This document shows, piece after piece, positions 35,562-43,610 of a DNA stretch of 46,269 nucleotides; positions within the stretch are counted from its first letter, which is position 1, and the number at the start of each line of letters is the position of its first letter. The stretch is from NCBI RefSeq assembly GCF_000426865.1, contig NZ_AUGE01000029.1:1-46269 (forward strand), read 5' to 3'. Under the pieces are notes generated by a model, which ran no database searches, was not told where the DNA came from, and was given only the letters and a program-made list of their open reading frames with translations. The translations under genes and the position numbers were made by a program. Origin of the DNA: Citrifermentans bremense R1. Lineage in GTDB: Bacteria; Desulfobacterota; Desulfuromonadia; Geobacterales; Geobacteraceae.

Positions 35562-36035
35562 GTGAACAATATTGCGCCATCCGGCCTGGATCAGATAGAT
35601 AAGGCCATCCTGACTGAACTGCAACGGGACGGGAAGCTTTCCAACGTGCAGCTGGCCGAAATGGTGGGGCTCTCCGAGTCTGCATGCCTGCGCCGGGTGC
35701 GCCTTCTGGAGCAGACAGGGATCATCGACCGGTACGTGATGCTGGTGGACCAGGGGGCGGTAGGCAAGCCGGGTAACGTCTTCGTGCGGGTCACGCTGGA
35801 CGGCCAGCAACGGGAGAAGCTCGCAGGCTTCGAGGAAGCGATCGGGAGCGTTCCCGAGGTGATGGAATGCTACCTGATGTCGGGTGACGTCGATTACCTC
35901 TTGCGGGTCATCGTGAAGGACACCGACGACTACCTGCGGCTGCACAACAAGCTGACCGGGCTTCCCGGGGTGCTGCGGGTGCAGTCCTCCTTCGCGCTGC
36001 GCACCGTGCTCAGCAAGACGGCGCTCCCCATTTAG
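35562..36035 (+). CDS. Lrp/AsnC family transcriptional regulator
   Basis: 157 aa from GTG 35562 (CGGAGG upstream). Residues about 8-65 are the Lrp helix-turn-helix: DQIDKAILTELQRDGKLSNVQLAEMVGLSESACLRRVRLLE. The C-terminal half is the RAM/AsnC effector domain (VRVTLDGQQ...EVMECYLMSGDVDYLLRVIVKDTDDY), which binds small molecules and mediates oligomers. Divergent from alanine dehydrogenase; by analogy with AldR-type regulators it probably activates or represses ald in response to alanine. Confidence 0.92.
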   Translation: MNNIAPSGLDQIDKAILTELQRDGKLSNVQLAEMVGLSESACLRRVRLLEQTGIIDRYVMLVDQGAVGKPGNVFVRVTLDGQQREKLAGFEEAIGSVPEVMECYLMSGDVDYLLRVIVKDTDDYLRLHNKLTGLPGVLRVQSSFALRTVLSKTALPI

Positions 36036-36040
36036 ATACA

Positions 36041-36133
36041 CGTTCCCTTCTCCCCTTCTCCCCTTCTCCCAGCCCCAGCCCCCAGCCCCCAGCCCCCAGC
36101 CCCTAGCCCCTGCCTTGCCCCTAGCCCCCAGCA
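36041..36133. repeat. C-rich tandem repeat, G-quadruplex-prone on the minus strand
   Basis: About three CTTCTCCC units and then about ten CCCC(C)AG/CCCCTAG units in a row. The minus strand has many GGGG runs separated by 2-3 nt. It lies between the Lrp gene and the alcohol dehydrogenase start. Confidence 0.8.
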
Positions 36134-36202
36134 GCGTTGCCACACCCCCTCCTCCTGCTAGACTACGGTGAATTAAAAACCACCAACCAAGGAGGAGTCG
36201 CC

Positions 36203-37426
36203 ATGAAAGCTGTCGTTTGGCACGGAGTCGGGGACATAAGGCTCGACGAGGTTCCCGATCCGCGGATAGAAGAGCCCACCGACGCCATCGTTCGCCTCAC
36301 CACCAGCGCCATCTGCGGGACCGATCTGCACATGGTGCGCGGGACCATGCCGGGGATGAAGGAAGGGACCATCCTCGGCCACGAGGGGGTGGGAATCGTC
36401 GACGAGATCGGCGCCTCGATACGGAACTTCATGCCGGGGGACCGGGTGGTGATCCCCTCCACCATCGCCTGCGGTTTCTGCTCCTACTGCCGGGCCGGGT
36501 ACTACTCCCAGTGCGACAACGCGAACCCCAACGGCCCCGACGCCGGCACCTGCTTTTTCGGCGGCCCCGAGTTGAGCGGGCCGATCAACGGGCTGCAGGC
36601 GGAGAAGGCCCGGATACCGTTCGCCGGCGTCGGGCTCGTCAAAGTTCCCGACGAGGTGACGGACGAGCAGGCGCTGCTTCTCTCCGACATCCTTCCCACC
36701 GGCTACATGGCCGCGGAGCTGGCCGAGATCAAGCATGGGAACACGGTGGTTGTCTTCGGCTGCGGGCCGGTCGGGCAGTGCGCCATAGCAGCGGCGAAGC
36801 TGATGCAGGCGGGGAGGATCTTCGCGGTGGACAGCGTCCCCTTCCGGCTCGACCTGGCACAGGAGCAGGGGGCCGAGGCGATCGACTTCTCCAGGGAGGA
36901 CCCGGTCGCCATGATCCGCCAGTTCACCGGCGGCATCGGCTGCGACCGCGCCATCGACGCCGTCGGCGTGGACGCGTCCGCACCCCACTCCGGCCCAGGG
37001 AGCCGGGAGTTCAGGGAGCACCTGCAGGAATTCCAGCAGGAACTCGCCCAGGTGGCGCCGCGCACCAACGTGCAGGGTGAGAACTGGCAGCCCGGCGACG
37101 CCCCCTCCATGACGCTCGTCTGGGCGGTGCAGTCGCTCGCCAAGGCGGGGACCCTCTCCATCGTCGGGGTCTATCCCCAGACGGTGAGCCTCTTCCCCAT
37201 CGGCGCCGCCATGAACAAGAACCTCACCTTGAAGATGGGGAACTGCGACCACCGCAGGTTTATCCCGAAGCTGATGGAACTGGTGCAGGGAAAGGCGCTG
37301 GATCCCGCGAAGATCCTGACCCAGAAGGCCCCCTTTTTCAACGTCATCGAGGCCTATCAGGCCTTCGACCTTAGGAAGGAAGGATGGCTCAAGGTGCAGC
37401 TGCAGATGCAGGGGGCGATAGGATAG
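36203..37426 (+). CDS. Zinc-dependent alcohol dehydrogenase (formaldehyde-dehydrogenase-like)
   Basis: 407 aa from ATG 36203 (AAGGAGGAG upstream). Catalytic zinc ligands Cys38 (SAICGTDLH) and His60/Glu61 (ILGHEGVG), structural zinc cysteines 90, 93, 96 and 104 (ACGFCSYCRAGYYSQC), and a Rossmann motif VVVFGCGPVGQCAIAAAK. The long insertion after about 280 (APHSGPGSREF...) is typical of glutathione-independent formaldehyde-dehydrogenase-like members. Substrate not determined; likely short alcohols or aldehydes with NAD+. Single gene ending in a shared terminator. Confidence 0.93.
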   Translation: MKAVVWHGVGDIRLDEVPDPRIEEPTDAIVRLTTSAICGTDLHMVRGTMPGMKEGTILGHEGVGIVDEIGASIRNFMPGDRVVIPSTIACGFCSYCRAGYYSQCDNANPNGPDAGTCFFGGPELSGPINGLQAEKARIPFAGVGLVKVPDEVTDEQALLLSDILPTGYMAAELAEIKHGNTVVVFGCGPVGQCAIAAAKLMQAGRIFAVDSVPFRLDLAQEQGAEAIDFSREDPVAMIRQFTGGIGCDRAIDAVGVDASAPHSGPGSREFREHLQEFQQELAQVAPRTNVQGENWQPGDAPSMTLVWAVQSLAKAGTLSIVGVYPQTVSLFPIGAAMNKNLTLKMGNCDHRRFIPKLMELVQGKALDPAKILTQKAPFFNVIEAYQAFDLRKEGWLKVQLQMQGAIG

Positions 37427-37468
37427 AGCGCTAGGAAGCGAGGCAGGAAAAAGCGATGGGGCAAAGGA

Positions 37469-37497
37469 AGGGGGCCGGTTGGAAACGGCCCCCTTTT
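37469..37497. terminator. Bidirectional terminator
   Basis: GGGGGCCG (37470-37477) pairs with CGGCCCCC (37486-37493), followed by TTTTT. It sits between the convergent alcohol dehydrogenase and kup genes. Confidence 0.85.
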
Positions 37498-37501
37498 TCA
37501 A

Positions 37502-39322
37502 TCACATCTCCACCCGGGTCACGACCCCTTGGAGCTTCGCGGGGGGAAGGTTGTGGAACTGCACGAAGTTGGGAGTCTGCCGCTTGATGGTGGCGAAGAG
37601 CTTCCAGACCGGGTTGTCGGTGACGATATCCTCGACCCCGTAAAAGATCACCTTCTCCTGAATCCCGTTTTCCTTCAAGACCGCCTCGATATCCAGAATC
37701 TCCAGGTAGCCGGCCTTGATCTCGATGGCGTCGAGCCCTACGGAGAGGTCGCGCTTCAAGTCGACCTTCAGGCCGTACGGCTCGTCCGTGCGCAGGATCG
37801 AGATCAGGACGTTGCGCTCGTAGATGATGTTGCTGCGGATGATGCAGTGCACCAGATAAGGGGGAATCACGCTCCATTCCTTGACGAAGAAAAGGGAGGT
37901 GCCGGGTATGTTCTTTTCTTTCGCGTAGATCTGGCGGTAGGCGACGTCGAAGGTGTCGAGGTCCAGCGGCTTGAGCGCGCGGTACAGGGCGCGCTGCCCC
38001 CGGGTCCAGACCATGATGATGCAGAAGGGGATGGAGCCTAACACGATGGACCAGTAGCCGCCGTGGGGGATCTTGTTCAGGCAGGAGAGGAAGAAGATGA
38101 GGTCCACCACGGTCACCGCGACCGCCAGGGGGACCTTCCACTTCTTGGTGGTGCGGGAGAAGATCATCACCATCATGATCCCGGTGATGGTCATGGTCCC
38201 GGTGACCGCCAGCCCGTACGCCGCGGCCAGATGCTCGCTCCTTTTGAAGTACAGCATCACCACGAGGACGGCCAGCATCAGGATCCAGTTGACCGAGGAG
38301 AGGTAGATCTGCGACTTCAGGTGCGTCGAGGTGAACTCCACCCGCAAGAGGGGAAGGATGCGGGTGGTGATCCCCTGGTAGACCACGGAAAAAACGCCGC
38401 TGATCATGGCCTGCGAGGCGATGACGGTGGCGAGCACGGTGAGGATCAGGAACGGGATGTAGAGAAACGGGGCCTGGTGCTGCACCATCCCGAAGAGGTA
38501 GTTCTTCGCCTCCGGGTGGCTGAGCAGGAAGACCCCCTGGCCCAGGTAGTTGATCACCAGCGCGGCGAAGGCGAAGTACCAGGCGCGCAGAATAGGCCTG
38601 CGCCCCAGGTGCCCCATGTCGGCGTAGAGCGCCTCGCCGCCGGTGGCGCAGAGGATAACCTCGGAGAGTACGAAGAACCCTCCCAGGCCGTGATGCAGCA
38701 TGAAATCCAGCGCGTAGTAAGGGTTGATGGCGCTCAAGATGGAGGGCATGGAGCTGATGGAGGCAAGGCCGGAAAAGGCGAGCGCCCCGAACCAGACCAC
38801 CATGATGGGGCCGAAGGCCCCCGCTACCTTGTCGGTCCCCTTCGACTGCGCGAAGAAAAGCCCCACCGCGATCACCGCGGCGATCAGGATCAGCTCACCC
38901 TGGCCGGTATGCTCCAGGCCGGGTATCAGCTCGAGCCCTTCCACCGCGGAGAGGATGGAGATGGCCGGGGTGATCACCCCGTCGCCCAAGAGCAGGCAGG
39001 CCCCAAGGTATGAGAGGAAAACCACGAAGGCGAGCTGCCGCCCCGGCTTCAGCATCCGGACCAGGATCTCCTTGAGGACGATGGTCCCCCCCTCCCCCTT
39101 GCGGCTTAGGCTCATGGCGAGCCAGGCGTACTCGGCGCTGACCAGCAGCGTCATGGTCCAAAAGACGAGCGACAGTATCCCGAAGACGTTCCCGGGCGTT
39201 GCGGGGGTGAGGGCGAAGATCACGGTGAGGGTGTAGATCGGGCTGGTGCCGATGTCCCCGAAGACGAGCCCCATCGCCTTGACGATGCCGCTCCAGTAGG
39301 ATTGGGGCGCCTCGTTTTTCAT
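37502..39322 (-). CDS. kup: Kup low-affinity potassium transporter
   Basis: 606 aa. The GLVFGDIGTSPIYTL opening, SLVFWTMTLLVSAEYAWLAM, KGEGGTIVLKEIL, LGDGVITPAISILSAVEGLE and VILCATGGEALYADMGHLGRRPI are all standard Kup/HAK sequences. Twelve membrane helices are followed by a cytosolic C-terminal domain of about 150 residues. It is a K+/H+ symporter. It follows a KdpDE-like sensor/regulator pair with a few-bp overlap, so potassium supply is probably sensed and controlled here rather than through a Kdp pump, which is absent from the window. Confidence 0.96.
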   Translation of the reverse strand: MKNEAPQSYWSGIVKAMGLVFGDIGTSPIYTLTVIFALTPATPGNVFGILSLVFWTMTLLVSAEYAWLAMSLSRKGEGGTIVLKEILVRMLKPGRQLAFVVFLSYLGACLLLGDGVITPAISILSAVEGLELIPGLEHTGQGELILIAAVIAVGLFFAQSKGTDKVAGAFGPIMVVWFGALAFSGLASISSMPSILSAINPYYALDFMLHHGLGGFFVLSEVILCATGGEALYADMGHLGRRPILRAWYFAFAALVINYLGQGVFLLSHPEAKNYLFGMVQHQAPFLYIPFLILTVLATVIASQAMISGVFSVVYQGITTRILPLLRVEFTSTHLKSQIYLSSVNWILMLAVLVVMLYFKRSEHLAAAYGLAVTGTMTITGIMMVMIFSRTTKKWKVPLAVAVTVVDLIFFLSCLNKIPHGGYWSIVLGSIPFCIIMVWTRGQRALYRALKPLDLDTFDVAYRQIYAKEKNIPGTSLFFVKEWSVIPPYLVHCIIRSNIIYERNVLISILRTDEPYGLKVDLKRDLSVGLDAIEIKAGYLEILDIEAVLKENGIQEKVIFYGVEDIVTDNPVWKLFATIKRQTPNFVQFHNLPPAKLQGVVTRVEM

Positions 39323-40026
39323 GGTTGCGCCTGCTTGAACCGGTAGCCTACCCCGGGCTCGGTGGTGATGTGCCTGGGGCGCGAGGGGTCCCGCTCGACC
39401 TTCTTCCTCAGGTTGCTGATGGTGACCCTGAGCACCTGGGGCTGATCCTGGTACGCCACCCCCCAGATCTGCTTCAGGATCTGGCTGTGGGTTATGACCT
39501 TGTCCGCGTGGGTGATGAGCAGGCGCAAGAGGTCGTACTCGGTGGGCGTCAACTGGACCTCGGCTCCCTCCACCGTCACCCGGCGCAGGTTCAGGTTCAC
39601 CGTGAGGTCGCCGCTTGAGAAGACCGGCTCTGAGAGCTGCACCGCGGAACGGCGCAGGGAGGCCCTCATGCGGGCCAGCAGTTCCCCCACCCCGAAGGGC
39701 TTGGTGAGGTAGTCGTCGGCCCCGGCGTCGAGAGCCGCCACCTTGTCGTCCTCACGCTCGCGCACGGAGAGGACGATGATGGGGACCTGGGACCACTCGC
39801 GGATGCGGCGGATCACCTCGATACCCTCCAGGTCGGGAAGCCCCAGGTCCAATAGGATCAGGTCGGGCCTCAAGGCCGCGGCGGCGGATAGCCCGCCGTG
39901 CCCGGAATCGGCCTCGTGGAGGATGAATTCATCCGAGGAGAGCGCGGAATGCAGGAAGCGGCGGATGGCCGCCTCGTCGTCGATGACGAGTATGCGCTGC
40001 CCGGTCGCCTCTTGGCTCTCTTTCAT
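39319..40026 (-). CDS. kdpE: KdpE-like response regulator
   Basis: 235 aa from ATG 40026 (GAGGAGCC upstream), overlapping the sensor kinase stop by ATGA. Receiver with Asp16/Asp17, phospho-acceptor Asp60 in LILLDLGLPD, and Lys109 in YLTKPFG. C-terminal OmpR/PhoB winged helix: QLTPTEYDLLRLLITHADKVITHSQILKQIWG and LRVTISNLRKKVERDPSRPRHITTEPGVGYRF, the KdpE pattern. Controls a potassium-related regulon, most likely including the adjacent kup. Confidence 0.92.
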   Translation of the reverse strand: MKESQEATGQRILVIDDEAAIRRFLHSALSSDEFILHEADSGHGGLSAAAALRPDLILLDLGLPDLEGIEVIRRIREWSQVPIIVLSVREREDDKVAALDAGADDYLTKPFGVGELLARMRASLRRSAVQLSEPVFSSGDLTVNLNLRRVTVEGAEVQLTPTEYDLLRLLITHADKVITHSQILKQIWGVAYQDQPQVLRVTISNLRKKVERDPSRPRHITTEPGVGYRFKQAQP

Positions 40027-41093
40027 GGCTCCTCTGCTCCTTGCTGCAACGGCAAAAGGATCTCGACCGCGAGCCCCCCCTCCGGGCGGTTCCTGGCCGC
40101 GATCCTTCCCCCGTGCGCCTCCACGATCCCCTTGCAGATGGAAAGCCCGAGGCCGGTTCCACCGGTTTTCTCGGGGACCTGCACCCGGTGGAATTTGTCG
40201 AAAATATGGGAGAGTTCCGCTTCCGGCGCCCCCGGGCCCCGATCGGCGACGGTCAAGGAGAGCCAGGCGCCGGTGACGCGCGCCTCCACCTCGATGCTCC
40301 CTCCCGGAGGGGCGTACTTGTTGGCGTTGTCCAAAAGGTTCACCAGTACCTGGGTCATCAGCACCAGGTCCAAGGGAACCAGGGTGAGCCCCTGCGGCAG
40401 CTCTACCTTCACGTTGCGGTCCCCAAGCCGGCTCTCCATGGCCGAGATGGCGCAGCCGATGAGTTCCTGCAGGTCGCACGGCTCGATCCTCGGGCGGAGC
40501 GCCCCCGCCTCCAGGCGGCTCAGGTCGAGGAGGTTTCCGACGAAACGGTTCAGCCGCTCCGCCTCGTCGTTTGCCGTCTCCAGCAGATCCCGGCGCGCCT
40601 CGGGGGAGAGGCGCCCCCCCTCTTCCTTCAAGGCCGAGAGCGCCCCCTTGATGGAGACGAGCGGCGTTCTCAGGTCGTGCGAGATGGAATTCAAGAGCGC
40701 CCGTTCCAGGTTCTCCCGGGCTTGGAGGATCCTCGCCTTTTCCGCCTCGTGCGAGAGCCGCTCGCGTTCCAGGGACTGCTCCCTCACCTTCGCGACCAGC
40801 GAGCTTATCATCACCCCTACCACGAAGAAGCCGAGGAAGGTAACCAGGTACTCCTTCTCCGCTACGCTGAAGGTGAGCCGAGGGGGAACAAAGAAGAAGT
40901 CAAAGGCGAGGACGCTGGAAAAGGCGGTCGCTATGGCGGGACGCCGGCCGAGCTTGGCGGCGGCCGCCACGACAGCCAAGAGGTACACCATCACCATGTT
41001 GGTCGGGATCAGGTGCGGCCGGACCAGTTCGCAAATGGCCGTGGCGCCGGCGACGAGCAGCAGGCTGATCAGGTAACCCCGTATCGCGACCAC
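40023..41093 (-). CDS. KdpD-type sensor kinase without N-terminal KdpD domains
   Basis: 356 aa from GTG 41093 (GGGGA upstream). Four-helix DUF4118 membrane domain (about 5-100), as in KdpD, then a coiled coil, HisKA with His139 in SISHDLRTPLVSIKG, and HATPase (LLDNANKYAP, DRGPGAPEAELSHIFDKF, GGTGLGLSICKGIVEAHGG). Full KdpD is about 900 aa with an N-terminal KdpD/USP region and GAF domain; both are absent. No deletion scar is seen, so this is the short form. Operon with kdpE-like and kup. Confidence 0.9.
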   Translation of the reverse strand: MVAIRGYLISLLLVAGATAICELVRPHLIPTNMVMVYLLAVVAAAAKLGRRPAIATAFSSVLAFDFFFVPPRLTFSVAEKEYLVTFLGFFVVGVMISSLVAKVREQSLERERLSHEAEKARILQARENLERALLNSISHDLRTPLVSIKGALSALKEEGGRLSPEARRDLLETANDEAERLNRFVGNLLDLSRLEAGALRPRIEPCDLQELIGCAISAMESRLGDRNVKVELPQGLTLVPLDLVLMTQVLVNLLDNANKYAPPGGSIEVEARVTGAWLSLTVADRGPGAPEAELSHIFDKFHRVQVPEKTGGTGLGLSICKGIVEAHGGRIAARNRPEGGLAVEILLPLQQGAEEP

Positions 41094-41216
41094 AACTTCC
41101 CCTTCTCTTCTAAAATGTATCGCTGGAAAAACCTGAAGAGCGTATCAGCTTTGCGACTGGATTTCCAGTCAAAGGAGCTGACAATGAATCGCGGTCTGTG
41201 AATGGGGGAATGCGCC

Positions 41217-41417
41217 TTACTGTGACAGGTGAGGTTTCTGGGGGACTTTGAGCAGCATCCAACTCTGTGTCGTCGCGTTGAAGACAGGGACCTCCCCCTT
41301 GGCGTAACGTGGAGGAGCTATCGGAGTGAGGGCATCAACCCTTTCCAGGTCCCGCTCATCCAGAAAACCTTCGCCTTGATAGACACCGCTCTCGGGGCTG
41401 AAATAAAAGACTCTCAT
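41217..41417 (-). CDS. Small hypothetical protein
   Basis: 66 aa from ATG 41417, with AAGGTGAG upstream. It starts RVFYFSPESGVYQGEGF, has a Pro-rich centre (TPIAPPRYAKGEVPVF) and ends in TQSWMLLKVPQK. The pattern resembles short tail-fibre-associated or surface proteins, but no family was identified. It looks like a real gene because of its ribosome-binding site and balanced codon use. Confidence 0.6.
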   Translation of the reverse strand: MRVFYFSPESGVYQGEGFLDERDLERVDALTPIAPPRYAKGEVPVFNATTQSWMLLKVPQKPHLSQ

Positions 41418-41587
41418 AACGCTCACCTTGATATAGAACACGCCTGCTGTTGCACGGACTTCGCCTAGTATCAGGGTAGAGCAAAGGGTGTAAATTTTGC
41501 GTTAAAATGCGGGCCAGAGGGATAAAGATTTCGTAAAGAAACGAGGAGAGGGGGGGCCAGGAAGGGGGGGGGCGCGGGAAGAGACAA

Positions 41588-41619
41588 AAAAGGGTTAGCC
41601 CGCGCAGGCTAACCCTTTT
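41588..41619 (-). terminator. Rho-independent terminator of hcp
   Basis: AAAAGGGTTAGCC (41588-41600) pairs perfectly with GGCTAACCCTTTT (41607-41619). On the minus strand the T-run continues. It is about 140 bp after the hcp stop. Confidence 0.85.
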
Positions 41620-41638
41620 CTTTGATCTCGTTGTTCTC

Positions 41639-41746
41639 GTTCCCAAGGTCCACCTTGGGAACGCAATGCCGAGGAAGCTCCAGCTTCCTCCGTGCCCAAA
41701 GCTGGAGCTTGGCTTGCCTTGGGTTCCCAAGCTGGAGCTTGGGAAC
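41639..41746. repeat. Palindromic repeat cluster
   Basis: GTTCCCAAG-type palindromes at 41639-41662 and 41723-41746 (about 10-11 bp arms: GTTCCCAAGCT/AGCTTGGGAAC), with a shorter GAAGCT/AGCTTC palindrome between. They sit between the hcp stop and its terminator. REP-like elements of this kind are scattered in many genomes; no partner transposase is in the window. Confidence 0.7.
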
Positions 41747-41758
41747 CAGGGAAAGAGA

Positions 41759-43414
41759 CTAGGCACCGAGCGCGTGTTGCAGGTCCTGTTCAGCGGTGGT
41801 GATGGGACCGAGATCGTAGTTCTGCACCAGGAAGTCGAGCACCGCCGGCGAGACGTAGGCGGGAAGCGAGGGGCCTAAGCGGACCCCCTTGATCCCCAGG
41901 TGCAAAAGGGTGAGCAGGATGACGTGCGCCTTCTGCTCGTACCAGGAGAGGATCATGGAGAGCGGCAGGTCGTTCACCTGGCACTGGAAGGCGTCCGCCA
42001 GGGCCACCGCGATCCTGATGGCGGAGTAGGCATCGTTGCACTGCCCCACGTCGAGGAGCCGCGGGATGCCTCCTATGTCGCCGAACTGAAGCCGGTTGAA
42101 GCGGTTCTTGCCGCAGGCAAGGGTGAGGATGACGCAGTCCTTGGGGACCTTCTCGGCAAGTTCGGTGAAGTAGTTGCGGCCGCTTTTGGCGCCGTCGCAG
42201 CCGCCGATCAGGAAGAAACGGCGTATAGCGCCGTTTTTGACCGCATCGATGACGGGGCCGGCCACCTTGAAGACCGCCTCGTGCCCGAAGCCGACCAGGA
42301 TCTCCTGCCCCGGGTTCTCCGGCAGGTCGGGAAGCGAGAGCGCCTTGTCGATCACCGGGGTGAAGTCCCACCCCTCCACGTGCGGAACGCCGGGCCACGC
42401 CACCTCGCCCCAGGTGTAGAGGCGGTCGGTGTAGCTTGCCTCCGGCTTTTGGATGCAGTTGGTGTTGAAGATGATGGCGCCGCTGAAATCGGGAAGCTCG
42501 CGCGCCTGGTTCTGCCAGGCGGTGCCGAAGTGGCCGGCGAAATGGGAGTACTTACGGAGACCGGGGTAGCCGTTGGCGGGAAGCATCTCCCCGTGGGTGT
42601 AGACGAAGATCCCCTTCCCTTCGCTTTGCTTCAGGAGTTCCTCAAGCATCGGGAGGTCGTGGCCGGAGACCACGATCCCCTTGCCGCCGCGGGTGCCGAG
42701 GTTAACCGGCATCGGCTCCGGGGCCTGCAGGCGCTCCTCGTGTCCCTGGTACAGGAGCTCCATGGTGCGCAGGTTCATCTCGCCGCACTCAAGCGAGAGG
42801 GCGACGAAGTCCTGCAGCGTCGCCTGCGGGTTGGTGGTGGCCGCAAGCGACCGGTGGATGAAGGCGTAGATCTTCTCGTCCTCCTTCCCCATCTCGGTCG
42901 CGTGCCAGGCAAACGCCCCCATCCCCATGAGACCGTAGATCAGGATCTCGATGGTGGAGAGGATGTTCGGGTCCTGGTGCCAGGTGAGGACGCCGTACTG
43001 GCGCCCCTGGTCGATAAGCGCCTGGGTGTCGCCCGCCGGGGTCCAGGTGGCGGGGCCGTCGGTGATCTCGGGGGCTGGTCCCCCCTTTTGCCGTTGATGG
43101 GCGTCCTGGTACAGCGACTTCGCCCTTTCCTTCATCTGGAAGCATTTCTGCAGCCGCCTCGCGATGTCATCGGGGTCGAAGTTGACGTTGGTTACCCTGG
43201 TGAAAAGCCCGTCCAGCATGAAGCGGTCCACTTCCTGGTCCTTCTCCCCCAACTCGCGCGCAAGGTTAGCGTAGACCGCCGTCCCCTTGAGCCCGTGGAT
43301 CATCAGGTCGAGCAGGGCCGATACCTGCGGGTCCTTGCCGCAGTTACCCATCACGTCGCAACCCACGCCGCGGGCCGCCTGTTCACACTGTCTGCAGAAC
43401 ATCGCCTGTGCCAT
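41759..43414 (-). CDS. hcp: Hybrid-cluster protein (hydroxylamine reductase)
   Basis: 551 aa with GGGAGGATG before the ATG. N-terminal cluster cysteines in FCRQCEQAARGVGCDVMGNCGK (7, 10, 19, 25). Hybrid [4Fe-2S-2O] cluster ligands follow: HATEMG and SLECGEMNL in the middle, NTNCIQ, GGCDGAKSGR, ACGKNRFN and DVGQCNDAY. Implicated in nitric oxide or hydroxylamine reduction and nitrosative-stress defence in the cytosol. The usual partner Hcr is not next to it, as in many anaerobes. Confidence 0.97.
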   Translation of the reverse strand: MAQAMFCRQCEQAARGVGCDVMGNCGKDPQVSALLDLMIHGLKGTAVYANLARELGEKDQEVDRFMLDGLFTRVTNVNFDPDDIARRLQKCFQMKERAKSLYQDAHQRQKGGPAPEITDGPATWTPAGDTQALIDQGRQYGVLTWHQDPNILSTIEILIYGLMGMGAFAWHATEMGKEDEKIYAFIHRSLAATTNPQATLQDFVALSLECGEMNLRTMELLYQGHEERLQAPEPMPVNLGTRGGKGIVVSGHDLPMLEELLKQSEGKGIFVYTHGEMLPANGYPGLRKYSHFAGHFGTAWQNQARELPDFSGAIIFNTNCIQKPEASYTDRLYTWGEVAWPGVPHVEGWDFTPVIDKALSLPDLPENPGQEILVGFGHEAVFKVAGPVIDAVKNGAIRRFFLIGGCDGAKSGRNYFTELAEKVPKDCVILTLACGKNRFNRLQFGDIGGIPRLLDVGQCNDAYSAIRIAVALADAFQCQVNDLPLSMILSWYEQKAHVILLTLLHLGIKGVRLGPSLPAYVSPAVLDFLVQNYDLGPITTAEQDLQHALGA

Positions 43415-43610
43415 GTCACATCCTCCCTTAGATTAGGTTTTTACAATCCAGAGAGTCTTGCAGAAAAGAAAGGTATTTCAAGAAAGTTTGCGCCGCAGCG
43501 ATTTTTGGGGGGACGTTTACTGGAAGAGCCGTAAAGGGAGGGGATGGGAGAGGGGCGGAGGTGAGGGAGGTGGTGCAGCCGAAAGTTTCCGGGGACGTGC
43601 GCCTGGCGGG

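Noticed and set aside
41900-43534. Long plus-strand frame over hcp
   Set aside because: A shadow frame; Hcp cluster ligands are all on the minus strand.
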